DNA of 64,000 nt from Dactylellina haptotyla. Lineage: Eukaryota; Ascomycota; Orbiliomycetes; Orbiliales; Orbiliaceae. A program made the translations under genes and the position numbers. Positions 48,266-62,765 of the stretch are shown here, piece after piece. The notes under the pieces were generated by a model. It was not told where the DNA came from, ran no database searches, and worked only from the letters and a program-made list of their open reading frames with translations. The DNA lies in assembly GCA_031310005.1 (NCBI GenBank), contig CM062384.1, positions 1,612,001-1,676,000 on the forward strand, read 5' to 3'. How positions within the stretch are numbered: the stretch's first letter is position 1; every line of letters begins with the position of its first letter.

Positions 48266-49949
48266 GCCCTTTTCAGTTGCACTGTACCGGGATTGGTGTT
48301 TCATCGTGCTCGGTAGTTTTCATATTTGGCGCCCTAGGTGCTTTCCCACGGTTTCGGAGAGCGATGATGGAATTCCACCTCATAATATGATCAAAGCCTC
48401 TCCTCGTGGCCTTTTAACCAGTTTTATTCTTTTTTAATAGTTCTAGCGACAAGAAGCTCCATGTAGGTATGGGTTATGGAACAATGCAATAATTTTTTTT
48501 GGAGGGGAAACCTTGGATGACATTCGCCAACCTGTTACAGGTTTCCAGCGATTGCCTTGCTGCTCCGATTACTGGATTGTGCTTTGAGTCAAAAAAAAAA
48601 ACCACTACAATCGTGTGTAGATAGTGTGTGTTTGTTGTGACCATCACCAGCTCTTAATATCGCATGGTAAGCCAGGAACTGATATTATGACAAAGCTCTC
48701 AAATATCAAAAAGGTGGGGACATGCCGCCCTAGCAAATGTTCTCAGGGAAATGGCCTAGGCCCCCGGTCCATTGCGCATTAGCGACGTAGAAGGTGCGTC
48801 GCCAAGTACCCACTTTAATAAATATCTGAGAAGTAGAGCCAATCTCAAGCACTCTGCACAACCCTCCAACGACCATCCGGTGCCCAACCTTTGATCGTTT
48901 TTGAGATAGAGGCTTGCATGTCAATTTTGACTTGGCGCGATTGGGGCATTTACAGATTAAGAGGATTTTGGCAAGTACCGGGTACATGTGCCAGTTACAA
49001 AGTGAAAACCCCCCGATTACAGCTTAGCATACACGCATTTCGATATGTTTTCTACTAGTGCAGATACCAACATGCTCGATGATCGACCCTTTGCCGGCCG
49101 TCAACGGGCGACGCACTCCCCTCGTCGAAAAGCTTGGACTTACTGTTTTCCTTTTTCCTTACCCCGCCATTTTCGAAGCGGAAATAAGGTTATCTTTCCT
49201 CTTTCTTCCACACTCCCTCGCACTTCCCTTGGCAGAGTGTTCTTTGTTTTTGCCCGTTTGCCTGCCTTGATAAGAAGGGTGGTTTCTCCCAACTGTGCCT
49301 CCGAGTTTAGTTCTCCCGTCTTCCAGACAAGAGTTCTCGATTGCTTCTCACTTAGCTTCTCGTTGTCCACCGGGTTTGGCTCCTTTCCTTTGCCTGGAAT
49401 TGAGACGGGCGATTTGCCTCAATTTGTTTTCTTTGCGTTAACTAGCCCGACTGTTGAAATCCAAAATAATACCACTCCCTGTTGTAGATTTTCGATCTCG
49501 TTCGGGGTTTTTGCTTGAAAGGTTAGGAGCCAGCAAATCCCGGATGGTCTGGCGGTTTTCCTGCCTCTCAGAGCACACCCGTCTCTATGGATCTTTGCGA
49601 TAAAGGCTGAAAGAGGTCTCAATCGCAAGCAAAAGGTATACCCGCTGTATCTTTTCTTGTTGGACCTCGCAAATAGCCTTTCACCGCGCGTATTGAGAAT
49701 ATCGTTGCATACTGTCTGTTAGTACGCAAGCGGCACTGCCCGCCAGATCACCGCAGAACACAAGACATTGATTGAATTTCATTCTTATCCCTCTCTATAT
49801 TTTCGTGCATTGTGATTTCTTCATCTTGCTCTGCTTTTCCTTTCTTTTTAAAAACAAAAACAAGAACAAAACCAAAAATCGACACAAAAAAAAAGGAGTA
49901 CTCTTTGAAAGCGTTTCCCGTTTGTGGCCTCGCCGTCGTAGTTTCTATT
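48266..49949. promoter_or_regulatory. Intergenic region upstream of the mitochondrial carrier gene
   Basis: 1.68 kb. Mixed sequence, T/C-rich from about 49130. Frames at 48730-48987 (-) and 49045-49518 (+) were considered and have no protein-like character. No supported gene or RNA. Confidence 0.5.
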
Positions 49950-51878
49950 ATGTCTAAAGGCTCCGTTGTGGTGGAGCGAGGGACCGGGAGCCAGCGAGTT
50001 GCAGTTGGCGGCGACATCTCAACCCATTTCAACACGCCCTTGTCCCTCGTTGGGGACCCGTTCGCAGACCACAGACCAGCCCAGTTCCAACTCGCACCAG
50101 CCATGGCTCGGAGGGAGAGCCTTCGGCAGGAAGATATCACCCCATCATCTCCATTCATCAAACGCTACCGTACCGAGATCGCAGCTTCTACTTCCTCGGT
50201 ATTTTCAACCCTAAGCTCCTGTAAGTCTAGCATTACTGTGACATCGTTGGGAAACAGTTTTCTTTATTTTTACGTTGGGTCTGTTGAGCTTGGTTTCTGG
50301 GCTACAAGGCCTTGAACGAGTGTTAAAGAAGCAGCTGGCACCACAAGTACCACACGAAACTAAATGCTGACTATAGTTCTTGTCGCTTAGTTCCGTTAGA
50401 TTCTGTTAAAACTCGCATGCAAACGTACGTGCCTCGCCTTGTGATGGTTAAAATCAATCCAAGCGTTGGCCCGGCATTAACCGTTGGGGGGGTTGTCTAC
50501 AGGTATCGGTTCGATTCATTTTGGGACTGCGTAGCACAAACTCACAAGAATGAAGGCATCAGGGGATTTTGGAGAGGTACACCCAACCCTTTCTTAGATC
50601 CCGGTGACTTGCATTGAAAAATCAAAAAAGAGAGAGAAGGAAACAGGAGAAGCAGAAGAAGCTTGAGAATTTATCGATTCTTTCCTCCTTCTCTTTCTAT
50701 TCTTTAATATACATCATGAACATGTTGTGGCTAATATCTTGGATACAATTACCTGTTTGTTTAATCTTGTTCAATAGGAAGCTTGGCACCTTTGGCTTCG
50801 ATATCACTTGTTCGAACGATTTCGTTCTCGGTGTACACTTCGTCACTGGGATTTTACAAACGCGGAATTCGGAAGATCGTTGGAGAAGATGCTGCAAGGT
50901 ACCAACCAGGCACTCTGCCCCACCCTTCGAATTTGGCCCAGTACTTTCTAAGCGGCGGGACTGCCGGCGCGGTAGTCAGCGTCGTCGCCTGTAAGTCCGC
51001 CTCCCGCCTACCTATTGAACACAGACACATCCTGAGAATGAGATCTGATATCTATTCTATTACTATTTCTTCGAGACATCTAGGCCCGTTTGAGTTTACT
51101 AAACTTAGCTCCCAAATCGAATTCCTGTTGAAGCAGAGCAAAGCTGCAGATGGAAAAGAAAAACAGGATTTTGCGAAAGCCTACAGCAAGTTGAAAGGTG
51201 CTGGAACACTCGAATCTGCCAAGCGGATAGTGGAAACTCGTGGCTTTCGGGGATTGTATTCAGGCTTCCATCTGCACCTCAGTATGGACTCTATTTTCAA
51301 TTCTCTTGTTGGTGCTTGTTTCTAACCACTTTCTTCTGTAGCCAGAGATATCCTGGGGACAGGGTTATACTTCACGGTATTTATACCCTTTGTGTGATAA
51401 GACTTGTGATGGTATTCTAATCGGCCAGAGTTATTAGATGTACGAAACTTTCAAGCGCACGTTTTCATCATCGGAAGGGACCAGCCATCTCGCTATCGCT
51501 GCTTCTGGAGGGCTATGCGGACTATTATCGTGGGCAATGGTATTTGTGACCTGCTATCTGAATGAGGACAACACGAGGGAACCATCAATCTAACAATTGA
51601 CTACTATCGCAGATCTATCCTATCGATAGTTCGAAGTCTATCTATCAGCGCAAGTAAGTATATCATATCTGAGACGATACAGTAGTGTAATTTCTAATTG
51701 TTGTAGGATTTTATCCACTCCACCTGGCGAGCCTTTGACATCTTTGAAATATCCTTTATTTCATCGACGAATGTATAGAGGATTGAGTGTTTCAATGGCC
51801 CGATCATGTTTGCTGAACGCGATATTCTTTACTTCGTATGAAAAGATTGTCCGTATGATTGATACTCGTTCAGAATAA
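49950..51878 (+). CDS. Mitochondrial carrier (SLC25) family protein, substrate unknown
   Basis: Inner-membrane transporter with three tandem repeats. Nine exons: 49950-50220, 50391-50424, 50503-50576, 50778-50990, 51084-51281, 51342-51376, 51438-51539, 51613-51653, 51707-51878; 379 residues. All three Px[DE]xx[KR] signatures are present: FPLDSVKTRMQ, CPFEFTKLSSQ and YPIDSSKSIYQRK. Other family pieces are NEGIRGFWRG after repeat 1, TRGFRGLYSGFHLHL after repeat 2 and MYRGLSVSMARS in repeat 3. The N-terminus (about 90 residues) is a non-conserved disordered leader. Exon junctions rejoin each signature exactly, for example MQT|YRF across the intron at 50425-50502. That intron has no in-frame stop, so its retention would add 26 residues. 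The substrate cannot be told from visible residues. Confidence 0.87.
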
Positions 51879-52276
51879 CTTCATGGAGATTTGAGTTGAG
51901 ATAAAGAACTGTTATTATACCGTCAACGATAGAGGTTGGTGGTGTTGGTGGATTCCCTTTATCATGGTAGTCATGAGCATCGTATTGATGCTCCAAGCAT
52001 TCGCCTTCTTTCCATCTGCGCGATCATGAGACTGTCGTATCATTCGTACTGGAAGACCAGCTAAGCTCCAAGCAATACGCATTGAAGAATAGAATGAAAT
52101 TAAATGTAAAATACAAACAGGAAGATAACAAGAATAAAAGGGGTATCAAGAAAGGACCGAACCTCATCATATGAGATATTGGATCCGAACCCAGCAAGAC
52201 CAATAAACCTCTTCCCGTATTCTAGAAGTCTATTCGTTGGGATATAGAAACAAAAAATATAGACGAAATGTTGGTT
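51879..52276. other. Convergent intergenic region, carrier / VPS20
   Basis: 398 bases between two stop codons; AT-rich 3' flanks, no other feature. Confidence 0.55.
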
Positions 52277-53186
52277 TCAAGCCGCCAGTAGCTGTTGGCG
52301 CCGCTCTCTAGCCTTTACCTTTGCTATTTCCTCCTTGTTTTCCTCTGCCTCTCCAACAGACGAATGAGCCAACTCACTGTCAGGTGCGCTGGGCATAGCG
52401 GGAATGGTCTCGTCTGGAGGTAAACCTTGCTTGATGCGTTCTTCCGCCTTGGCTTCCCGAAGCATCCTTTCGAATTCTTCGTCGACGGCATCTTGGTCTT
52501 CATTGCTCATATTCCGAGCAATAAGGTCGCTGAGCTGGTTTTGATAGGCGATACCATCTTCTGTGTCACTGAGGATTTTTTCCGCCCGCTCGATGGACAT
52601 CTCCTTTTCTATCTGCTTGAGGACAGTATTTCCCTGGTGTAGGCCGTACAGGACGTCTTTCTGGATGAGGGCAAACTCGACGCTTGTTGTCTGTTTACAC
52701 TAGGGGTTAGCAGAACCCTGCGGTACAAAGCGTGGGTGCTCTTGTTTGGGGGAGGAAACGCACCAGCTGTTCCAACGTCTCAAGCTGCTTATCGGTCTTG
52801 TTTAGCAGCTGCTCCTGATACTTTCGCTTTTGCAGGGCCAGCAGAGCCTTGTCTTTTCGGCCGTCCCTCAAGCACTCCTTTGCGATTTCGTGCTCCCGGT
52901 CGAGCACAACCTGGATCCGCTTCCGGTACGCTTTGAGCTTGTCACGTTGGACTTTCATGTCTAGGATGGCGCTGGGAGTGTCAGAAGAGAGGGCGATTCG
53001 GGTCAGATTTACTGCATATATGTGTATATATATATAGACATAGGTATATATTTGTTTTGTTTTATTTTGAGTAGGGGGCTCTCCATCTCAGCCCTGGGGA
53101 GTATCATGGACTGAGAAGCGAGGGTTTGAAGCGGCGCCTTACCGGTCCTGGGCGGTGATCTTGTGCGAACTGGTTGCCTGTCCCAT
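52277..53186 (-). CDS. VPS20: ESCRT-III subunit Vps20 (CHMP6), Snf7 family
   Basis: Vps20 nucleates ESCRT-III (Snf7) assembly during multivesicular-body formation. Three exons on the - strand: 53186-53143, 52971-52764, 52690-52277; 221 residues. The N-terminus MGQATSSHKIT has Gly2 in an N-myristoylation context, as in Vps20/CHMP6. The helical core follows: AILDMKVQRDKLKAYRKRI, then LALQKRKYQEQLLNKTDKQL, and after the second intron TTSVEFALIQKDVLYGLHQG, the Vps20-typical segment. The C-terminus is acidic (EDQDAVDEEFERMLREA) and ends in a basic helix. Phases are CG|C and 0. It is divergent from RIX7, with 323 bases between starts. Confidence 0.94.
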
Positions 53187-53509
53187 GGCTGCTATCTGCT
53201 CGCCGTTCTTCTATTTGCTACAGTGCTACGCACTTCCGGGCGGCGGTTAGTGACAGCGGTGGTGGTGGCGAGATGTAGACGTCCGGCGGGTGAAAGCGAT
53301 GACGTTTGAAGCTGGAGATGGGGAGGTCGGGCGACGGCGACAGCAGTTGTTGATGCCAAGCCAAGGGCGCCGCCTCCCTGCATTTCGTCCCGTTAATTTT
53401 TTAATTTTCTGTTTTATGTCAATAAGTTGTATCTTGCTTGGTATAAAATAAAATATATATAACCCACAACGTTTACGCCCACGAAGTTTACGCCCACGCT
53501 GCCGGTCCA
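53187..53509. promoter_or_regulatory. Divergent promoter VPS20 / RIX7
   Basis: 323 bases between the two start codons. A tandem pair ACGTTTACGCCCACG / AAGTTTACGCCCACG lies at 53468-53497, just upstream of the RIX7 start; its role is unknown. Confidence 0.55.
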
Positions 53510-56342
<2,833 letters not shown>

Positions 56343-57467
56343 GGATTCATATACAACAAAATAATAAAACTCTAAACTTTTCATCTTCCTGACTACTTTT
56401 TCTTATCACGTAAAACATTTGCGGTCTCTAAAATTCCGAAAAGAAGGGGAGAAAAGGAAAGGACTCTGGTTTTTCACACCTTCCAATAAAGCACAAGCGA
56501 AACAGTTGGGGTTGGGGTGTGGGCAAAGTGGTCAAATGTGAGTTGGGTAGCGTGATTTTGCGAGGAAAATTTGCAACCACACCAAGCAACTCGAGCTCGC
56601 TCGCTGGAGCTTTGCAACCTCGCTGTGCTGGCAACCTTGATCAAGAAACAAAACCGGATTTCGAAGCTCCAATTGGAATGCAGCCTTCGATGGAGGTCTT
56701 GGCTGGGCTGACCGGGATGTGGTAAAGGTCCCGCAACAGAATTTTCCCAACAGCCTTGTCCCGTGGCTTCTGCCGCCTTTTCTGTTGCATTTTGCAGTTT
56801 GGTACCTGGCGTTAAGCCCGATCTGGCTAAAACGGCTGCAAGGTTCACGAAAAAACTTCACCTTTTGCGCATGTGAAGCTCAACCCCTTGTCAGTGGGTC
56901 CACGTATGAAGGCGTGGATGAGGCAAGATCTGGCCAAGACCAGGTCGAGAATATTTCCTGGGCCTTGCATCGCCAACGGCTTCCCTTGTCTTTCGTGGAC
57001 AAGCGGTCTCTCATCTGACTGACCCAATGGGAAGTCGCATTGATCCGAGCGAGTTTCGGCAGTGAGATCTAATGGACTGAGCTATGGGATCCAGCCCAGG
57101 AGGCAGGCGAAGGGCTTGGTATAAGAACCAACAGCTTCCCTGAAATCCCTCCAATCCAAGCAACCTAAATTCCGTTTTCTGCAAGTATCTTTCGACCTCG
57201 TGCTAGTTAGGAAGTGCATTGGACACACTCATTTCAACTCCCCTGTCTGCGATAATTGCAAATATAATACGAAAATAAGGACCGGCTTCCTTATCACGAC
57301 TTCGGGGTCTTCTTGTTGCACAAAGCTTATACGCCTTTCCGACAAAAGTCAACGCAGGAGCGACAGTATACACTCATTGATCATCTTCTTCCACATCTTT
57401 AACCGTTTCTCACGTTCTCATTTGGAGGCACCTCTTCTTACTTCTAAATATTGCTCGAATATTTAAA
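56343..57467. promoter_or_regulatory. Intergenic region upstream of the expansin-like gene
   Basis: 1.1 kb. Open frames of about 100-124 codons occur on both strands (56474-56861) but overlap each other and show no family. No supported gene. Confidence 0.5.
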
Positions 57468-58234
57468 ATGCAATTCGGATACAAATCTATATTAGCCTTG
57501 ATGGCTCTCGTGGAGGTGGCTTCCTCTAGCAATCCAGTCAACATGCTACAAAAACGTGACGCTGTCGTCGTTGTTAAACAAGAAATTCTTGAGATTGTTG
57601 GCTACACTTCAACAGTCTGGGTTCAACCTCCCCCACCTAGCGAAGTTCCTACCCCTACGACTGCGCCGGCGTTGGTCAGCGAGCCAACTGAGACGCCAGC
57701 ACCAGTGGTTGAGCCGGTGGTATCGCCAAGTCCCGAACCAGTCCAAGATGGATCTGGTGGATCTGGTGGCGGTTATTCTGGAAAGGCTACCTTCTACGAT
57801 GCTGTGAGTCACCCTGTATCTATGATTGAATTCTTTGTAAGGGGTCCTTCCTAATAGCGCGTGTTGCAAAAAATAGGGTCTAGGAAGTTGTGGAGAGACG
57901 CATACAAACTCGGACATGATTTGTGCTCTGTCTAAGGTCACAATGTCCTTAACTGCTGGAGCAAATCCTAATCTGAACCCTAAGTGTGGAACCAAGATCC
58001 GAGTGAAAAGTGCTTCCAACCCCACTGGTGTTATTGTCACGATTGTTGACACTTGCCCTGGATGCGTAAGTTTACAAACACCATTTTTCTCATTTTCATT
58101 TCCAAAGCCCGAATACTGAGAAAGCGGTTTACTTATAGGCTGGCCCATACGACCTTGATCTTTCTCCTGCAGCATTCGATCAGCTTGGAAACCAACTCGA
58201 TGGCGTCATTTCCGTCACCTGGGAAGATGTTTGA
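57468..58234 (+). CDS. Secreted expansin-like double-psi beta-barrel (RlpA-like) protein
   Basis: Secreted protein with a single DPBB domain of the fungal expansin-like/RlpA group, which may bind or loosen wall polysaccharides without hydrolysis. Three exons: 57468-57803, 57877-58065, 58139-58234; 206 residues. A signal peptide (about 1-20) is followed by a KR site (MLQKRDAV) suitable for Kex2-type processing. A Pro/Thr/Val-rich linker (about 48-95) and Gly/Ser hinge follow. The DPBB domain covers about 103-206: SGKATFYDA, then across intron 1 GLGSCGETHTNSDMICALS, CGTKIRVKS, VTIVDTCPGC, and across intron 2 AGPYDLDLSPAAFDQLG. The C-terminal CBM63-like domain of full expansins is missing, as usual in fungal single-domain members. 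Introns are all phase 0. Confidence 0.9.
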
Positions 58235-58600
58235 GCTAGCAGCTAGATGTTTTGCTAACTTTCATATGAGAGGGTTTTTCTATTCTAGGTTACAAATGCC
58301 ATGCTTGCGTGGCTCATTCTTTTCTTTGTAAATAAAATATTTCGCTCCTTCCTTACTTACGATGCCATGCTTGCTTTTGGATATGGGGTGCTATGGAGCA
58401 TTCATTGGGAAGGGAACATGCGAGGAAACGGAGGACACAAAAAAGTTACTAAACATATTATATAATAAAATACAAATTTCGCCACTTGTTTACAGCGAAG
58501 CCGTCTATTCGGTAGTGATGAGGGGTAGTATGGAGTTAGATATTTACAAATGACCAGGTCCAAATTGCCCGAATATCAAAAGGAACTCATAGGCTACTAG
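58235..58600. other. Convergent intergenic region
   Basis: 366 bases between stop codons of the expansin-like gene and the DUF1763-like gene; no feature seen. Confidence 0.55.
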
Positions 58601-59056
58601 CTAGCGTAACTCCAATTGCATGGTTTCATTGAGCATCCTCATCGTATCGTCGTATTCGCCGAATAGGATATTCAAGGATTTCCACTCGGCGGCTCTCATG
58701 ATTGTAGTCGATCGAGGAAGCTTGGTGGTCGCCCGTCGCAATTCGACCATGCAAAGGTTCTTTACGATCGTGTGCTCCAAGCCAAGTCGGGCTGCTGCGG
58801 TATTTAGGAACCGGATTGTATTGTCGATACGAGTTTGAGAAAACCGGTGCGGAAACACGGAAGGCAGCCGGGAAGCCGGCGAATTGGCGGTGTCGAACCG
58901 CGGTGGGCTGTCGGCGCGGAAGGCGTGACGGAGCTTGGAACGAAGGGCCAGACGGGCTGGCAATGAAGATTGGACGGCGCGCAAACCCGCACGGAGAAGG
59001 CGGCGGTAGGCGTGGATCAGAGTCAACCGCGAGGGCGGCGGCAGGGGAGAGGCCAT
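58601..59056 (-). CDS. Small DUF1763-like / LYR-like helical protein
   Basis: Single exon, 151 residues from the ATG at 59054-59056 to TAG at 58601. The N-terminus SRLTLIHAYRRLLRAGLRAV is a basic amphipathic helix resembling LYR-type proteins. A second half contains SQTRIDNTIRFLNTAAARLG and LEHTIVKNLCMVELRR, then a C-terminal helix ending MLNETMQLELR. I believe this is the fungal DUF1763 family from memory of its pattern, but could not check. The Arg-rich, acid-poor N-half would suit mitochondria. The frame is open further upstream to 59326, but that part is unlike the family and lies in the promoter shared with the CHY-finger gene. Confidence 0.65.
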   Translation of the reverse strand: MASPLPPPSRLTLIHAYRRLLRAGLRAVQSSLPARLALRSKLRHAFRADSPPRFDTANSPASRLPSVFPHRFSQTRIDNTIRFLNTAAARLGLEHTIVKNLCMVELRRATTKLPRSTTIMRAAEWKSLNILFGEYDDTMRMLNETMQLELR

Positions 59057-59777
59057 CGTCGCCCTACGAGATGCTGCAATCAGTAGCGGCAACTCGAGAC
59101 CACGTTGATGCCGGAGGAATACATTCGAATGTATCGAAACATACAAATATCCAAATTTTCCTCGGCGTGTTGGCTCAGCCGTGGCCCGCCCAATTTCGCA
59201 GTCAGCGCTGGCGCCGCCGGATGTGATATGCATCAATATCAATAATACCCACGGGCCAAGCAAGCACTTGGTTATATACACAAGTACTTGAGAACTTATC
59301 TGTCCGTCTAGATGTTGTGTGCGCATGCTGCGTCGGCCTGTGTATCCGTGAAGAAGACGGCGGGGCTATTCTGATTCGAGCGTCCTGCATCTGTCCGTCG
59401 CGCCCGCTGTCTGTCCGTCAATTCTTCTCATCATCGTCACATTCGATCCCCGTTGATCCACCAAGTTCGAAAGCCGTCTCGATCGACTGTGTCCACCGAA
59501 CCCTACTCAGCTCCCCCTCTAGCTCTGATAGACTCCTAGTGTGCTCCATCTCCTCCGATATAGGTTTGTTTTTCGTTCCAACCTTAACCCACCCATGCCC
59601 CTTCTAAACTCCTGTGCTCGACAAGGACCTTGCTGACGGGAACATTGAAAGGCGGCGACGGGAAACCACATTCCGCGACCGACCTGGAACCAACATACTG
59701 GTGGACTGGCATCGAATCTCGGTTTAGCTGAACCTAAGGCTAGGGGCCTTCGAGAAATACCCCCGCTTTCCGACTTC
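59057..59777. promoter_or_regulatory. Divergent region upstream of the DUF1763-like and CHY-finger genes
   Basis: 721 bases. The frame of the CHY-finger gene stays open, without an ATG, from 59649 to the chosen start at 59778, following an AAAG acceptor-like site. Whether this is leader or part of an upstream exon is unresolved. Confidence 0.5.
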
Positions 59778-61854
59778 ATGAGTGGAATTGAAGTCCTGAC
59801 GAACTTCTTCGAAAACATCCGCCCGAGATACTCCTGGTCCTCTGCCGATACTGTTGCCGCCGACTCCCATGAGACACCGGTCTCCACTTCCTCGTCTGTC
59901 CACGCGACAAATGATGAGGTGCACTCAGATGCAACTCTCGCATCCCCGCCGGCGTCTCCCATGCACGGAATAGAAACGCCCGAGTACGACTGTGGGGTGT
60001 ATACGGATACCGAAGATGATGATGACAGCGAAGGTAGCTACGGAAGTTCTCGGGCTAGCGGCCATGCCATCGGCGACCTGATTGCTGCAGCGACTGCATC
60101 CGACCATGTTCGAAATGTAGCTAGTCCTCACAGAATGCCGCCATCGGAGTCCCCTTCGAACGCCAGTGTATCTGGGGAAAGTCTCGTTATGGATCAGGAA
60201 TCCTCAGCCGCATTTGAATCTGGCTATAATGCAACGGATAACCGCGCAGCAACTGAGGATATCTCTAATCCAGCTGGACTTGCTATCCCTGAAGACGATG
60301 GCCACCGAGTGCTTCGCGAAAAGCTCTTGGAAATCCAAAAGTCCAGCCTGACAGAGAGGGAACGTGCTCAGAGAATGCATTGCCTTATGACGGAGAAATA
60401 CCTAAAAAAGACTGGTAAAAGGCCATTCATATCCCCGGCTAACTCTCGGCCACGTAGTATGGTCGAGGGAGACCCTTTTAGTGTCACCAAGGAAGATAAA
60501 GAGCCTTCTTACGCCAACGAAGAAGAAGGGATCCTAGGCTGCTCCCATTACCGACGAAACGTAAAATTGCAATGTTCAACTTGTGAAAAGTGGTACCCTT
60601 GTAGATTTTGTCATGACGACAAGGAGCAACATTCTCTCATTAGGAAAGATACTAGAAATATGCTTTGCATGTTCTGCGGAACCGCCCAACCTGCTGCCCA
60701 GACATGCCGCCAATGCGTGCGATATGCCGCTACATATTATTGTGATAAGGTATTACACCTCTTAGAGCACTTGATGTTGTTCTCAACTCGCACTAACCCC
60801 TTAGTAGTGCAAACTTTGGGATGATGATCCCACCAGGACTATATATCACTGTAATGATTGCGGCATTTGTCGAATAGGAAGAGGATTAGGAAAAGACTTT
60901 TTCCACTGTAAGGTATGATTTATAATGATTCGATCTATAATTCGTTTGGATCTCTCTAACACTGAGTTGGCACTAGAAATGTGGCGTTTGCATGTCTATT
61001 GAGCTCGAAGGGCAACATCGTTGCATTGAACGCAGCACGGATTGCGATTGTCCAATATGTGGCGAATATCTTTTTACCTCTATAAATACTGTTGTCTTCA
61101 TGGTAATTCCCCTAGATCATTGGTATCCGGTTATCTCCTTAGCTAACTGAGAATCTAGACTTGCGGCCATTCGATTCACCTTGATTGCTATAACGAACAT
61201 ATGAAGAGCTCATATAGATGTCCAACGTGTGCCAAGAGCGTGTTCAATATGGAAAGTAGATTCCGGTATCTTGATTACGAAATACAACGGCAACCACTTC
61301 CTGAACCGTACAAATATTGGCATTGCCACATAATCTGTAACGATTGCTCAGCCAAAAGTGATGTCGCATTTCACTTCCTCGGACTGAAATGTGACACTTG
61401 CAAGAGCTACAACACTTGCGAAGTTAAATTAATTCGGCCAGATGAGGACCCTAACAGTGGTGCGGACAATTCCATGCTCTCGAGAAATTTACTACCTCCA
61501 CCGCACCTCATGCCAAACCCCGAAATTGCCGGCACAATTGTTCCAGGAGAAGATGTTGTTGCAGACCTAGCATCGGTCATACGGGAAATTGAAAGACGGG
61601 ACATCCAAGCCGGATCATCTACCACTGAGTTAGCCAACTCAAGCGATGGCTCCGAATGCTCTTGTGGATCACCCGAAGGAGATCACGACGAAGAGGGAGA
61701 TTTGTACGATAGTGGTAGCCTAGAAAGTGGCGAGGACTATGATGACGACAATGTTGACGATAGTTCACTAGGCGAAGATGAGGACGACGAAGAGGAACCA
61801 GTGGACGAGGGACCACCCCCTCTGGAGATAATACATTTACCCGGGCATCCATGA
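59778..61854 (+). CDS. CHY and RING-H2 zinc-finger protein (RCHY1/PIRH2 type, probable E3 ligase)
   Basis: Likely ubiquitin ligase. Four exons: 59778-60749, 60808-60912, 60977-61102, 61159-61854; 632 residues. Residues 1-250 are disordered and acidic. The CHY zinc finger starts at about 254 (GCSHYRRNVKLQCSTCEKWY, then CRFCHD and MLCMFCGTAQPAAQTCRQC). It is followed by the CTCHY-type finger across exon 2 (CKLWDDDPTRTIYHCNDCG, CRIGRG) and exon 3 (KKCGVCMSIELEGQHRCIER). A C3H2C3 RING spans exons 3-4 (DCDCPICGEYLF, then TCGHSIHLDCYNEH and YRCPTC). The zinc-ribbon segment (YWHCHIICNDCSAKS, LKCDTCKSYNT) completes the family layout. The C-terminus is a very acidic tail. Junctions are all phase 0. 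The start is the first ATG of the frame. Confidence 0.9.
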
Positions 61855-62765
61855 GTTGACTGTGGCAGCGCCACTTGCGAGGCAAAAGCAGGCTATGACT
61901 TTATGAATTTTTTACTCGCTCATCTAATTTTGCATTACTTTAACGAAAGCTGTTCTTTCTTTCCTTTGTTGGATGTTTTGAACCGTTAATAGCCAGCATT
62001 GCATGGGTTTGCTTGGTTTTCGGTATTCGGAGGAGTATTTTATTGACTTTCTATTTCAAATTCGCACATAAATTAACAAAACGGGACCCAAATTACCGAG
62101 ATTCAAAGCCAAACTAAGCATTTCCGGCATTTCCTTCTAAATCAAAGAGATATATCCACATGGGGGAAATCAAATATTAGGAACCTGACATTTATGATTC
62201 TGCCTATGATTGCTACATAACCTGGAATAATCACATTGTTAATAAGATGTATTCTTATCGCCTCTAATTTCGAATCGATCACTTGGAATTTAACACCGGT
62301 TTCACATGTTCTGATGTTCAGGGAGATTCTTCATGAATTTATAAATCTATACGTTAGATTTGTCTCGTAAACCAGCCGCGAAGCACGAAGCGTTAGATTG
62401 TTAGGTGAACATATATATATATATATTTACAAATACGCAGTTGAGAAAGTATACCGACATTGTTATCATGTATATATCAGTATCGATGCCCATAATTTGC
62501 GGGGGGTCTCCTTCAAAATTCCGATCCGTATGCTCGTATCAAGCTGGTCAGCTTGCAAGTTTGAATTCTGTTTGTGTTGTTGATCCTGGTACCTGACTGG
62601 GTTTGGAAGCACCCGTTTTGTGTTGTAATGTTGTACGCAAAGACTAGTTGAAGGTCCTTTCGACGTCGCCTGCAACACAGGCTAATTTCAGCATCTCAAG
62701 GTCCAGTTCTGGTCGTTAGGAGCATAGTTCTGTAGAGTCAGCCTTCACATACCATACCGCAACCA
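61855..62765. promoter_or_regulatory. Intergenic region upstream of COA1
   Basis: 911 AT-rich bases between two + strand genes, with a TA run at 62411-62426. No supported gene or RNA. Confidence 0.5.

Noticed and set aside
49045-49518. 157-codon open frame (+) before the carrier gene
   Set aside because: T/C-rich leader sequence; no recognisable family, no splice structure.
56428-56861. Overlapping open frames on the - strand upstream of the expansin-like gene
   Set aside because: Two overlapping frames in different phases with no family resemblance; neither has a protein-like composition.
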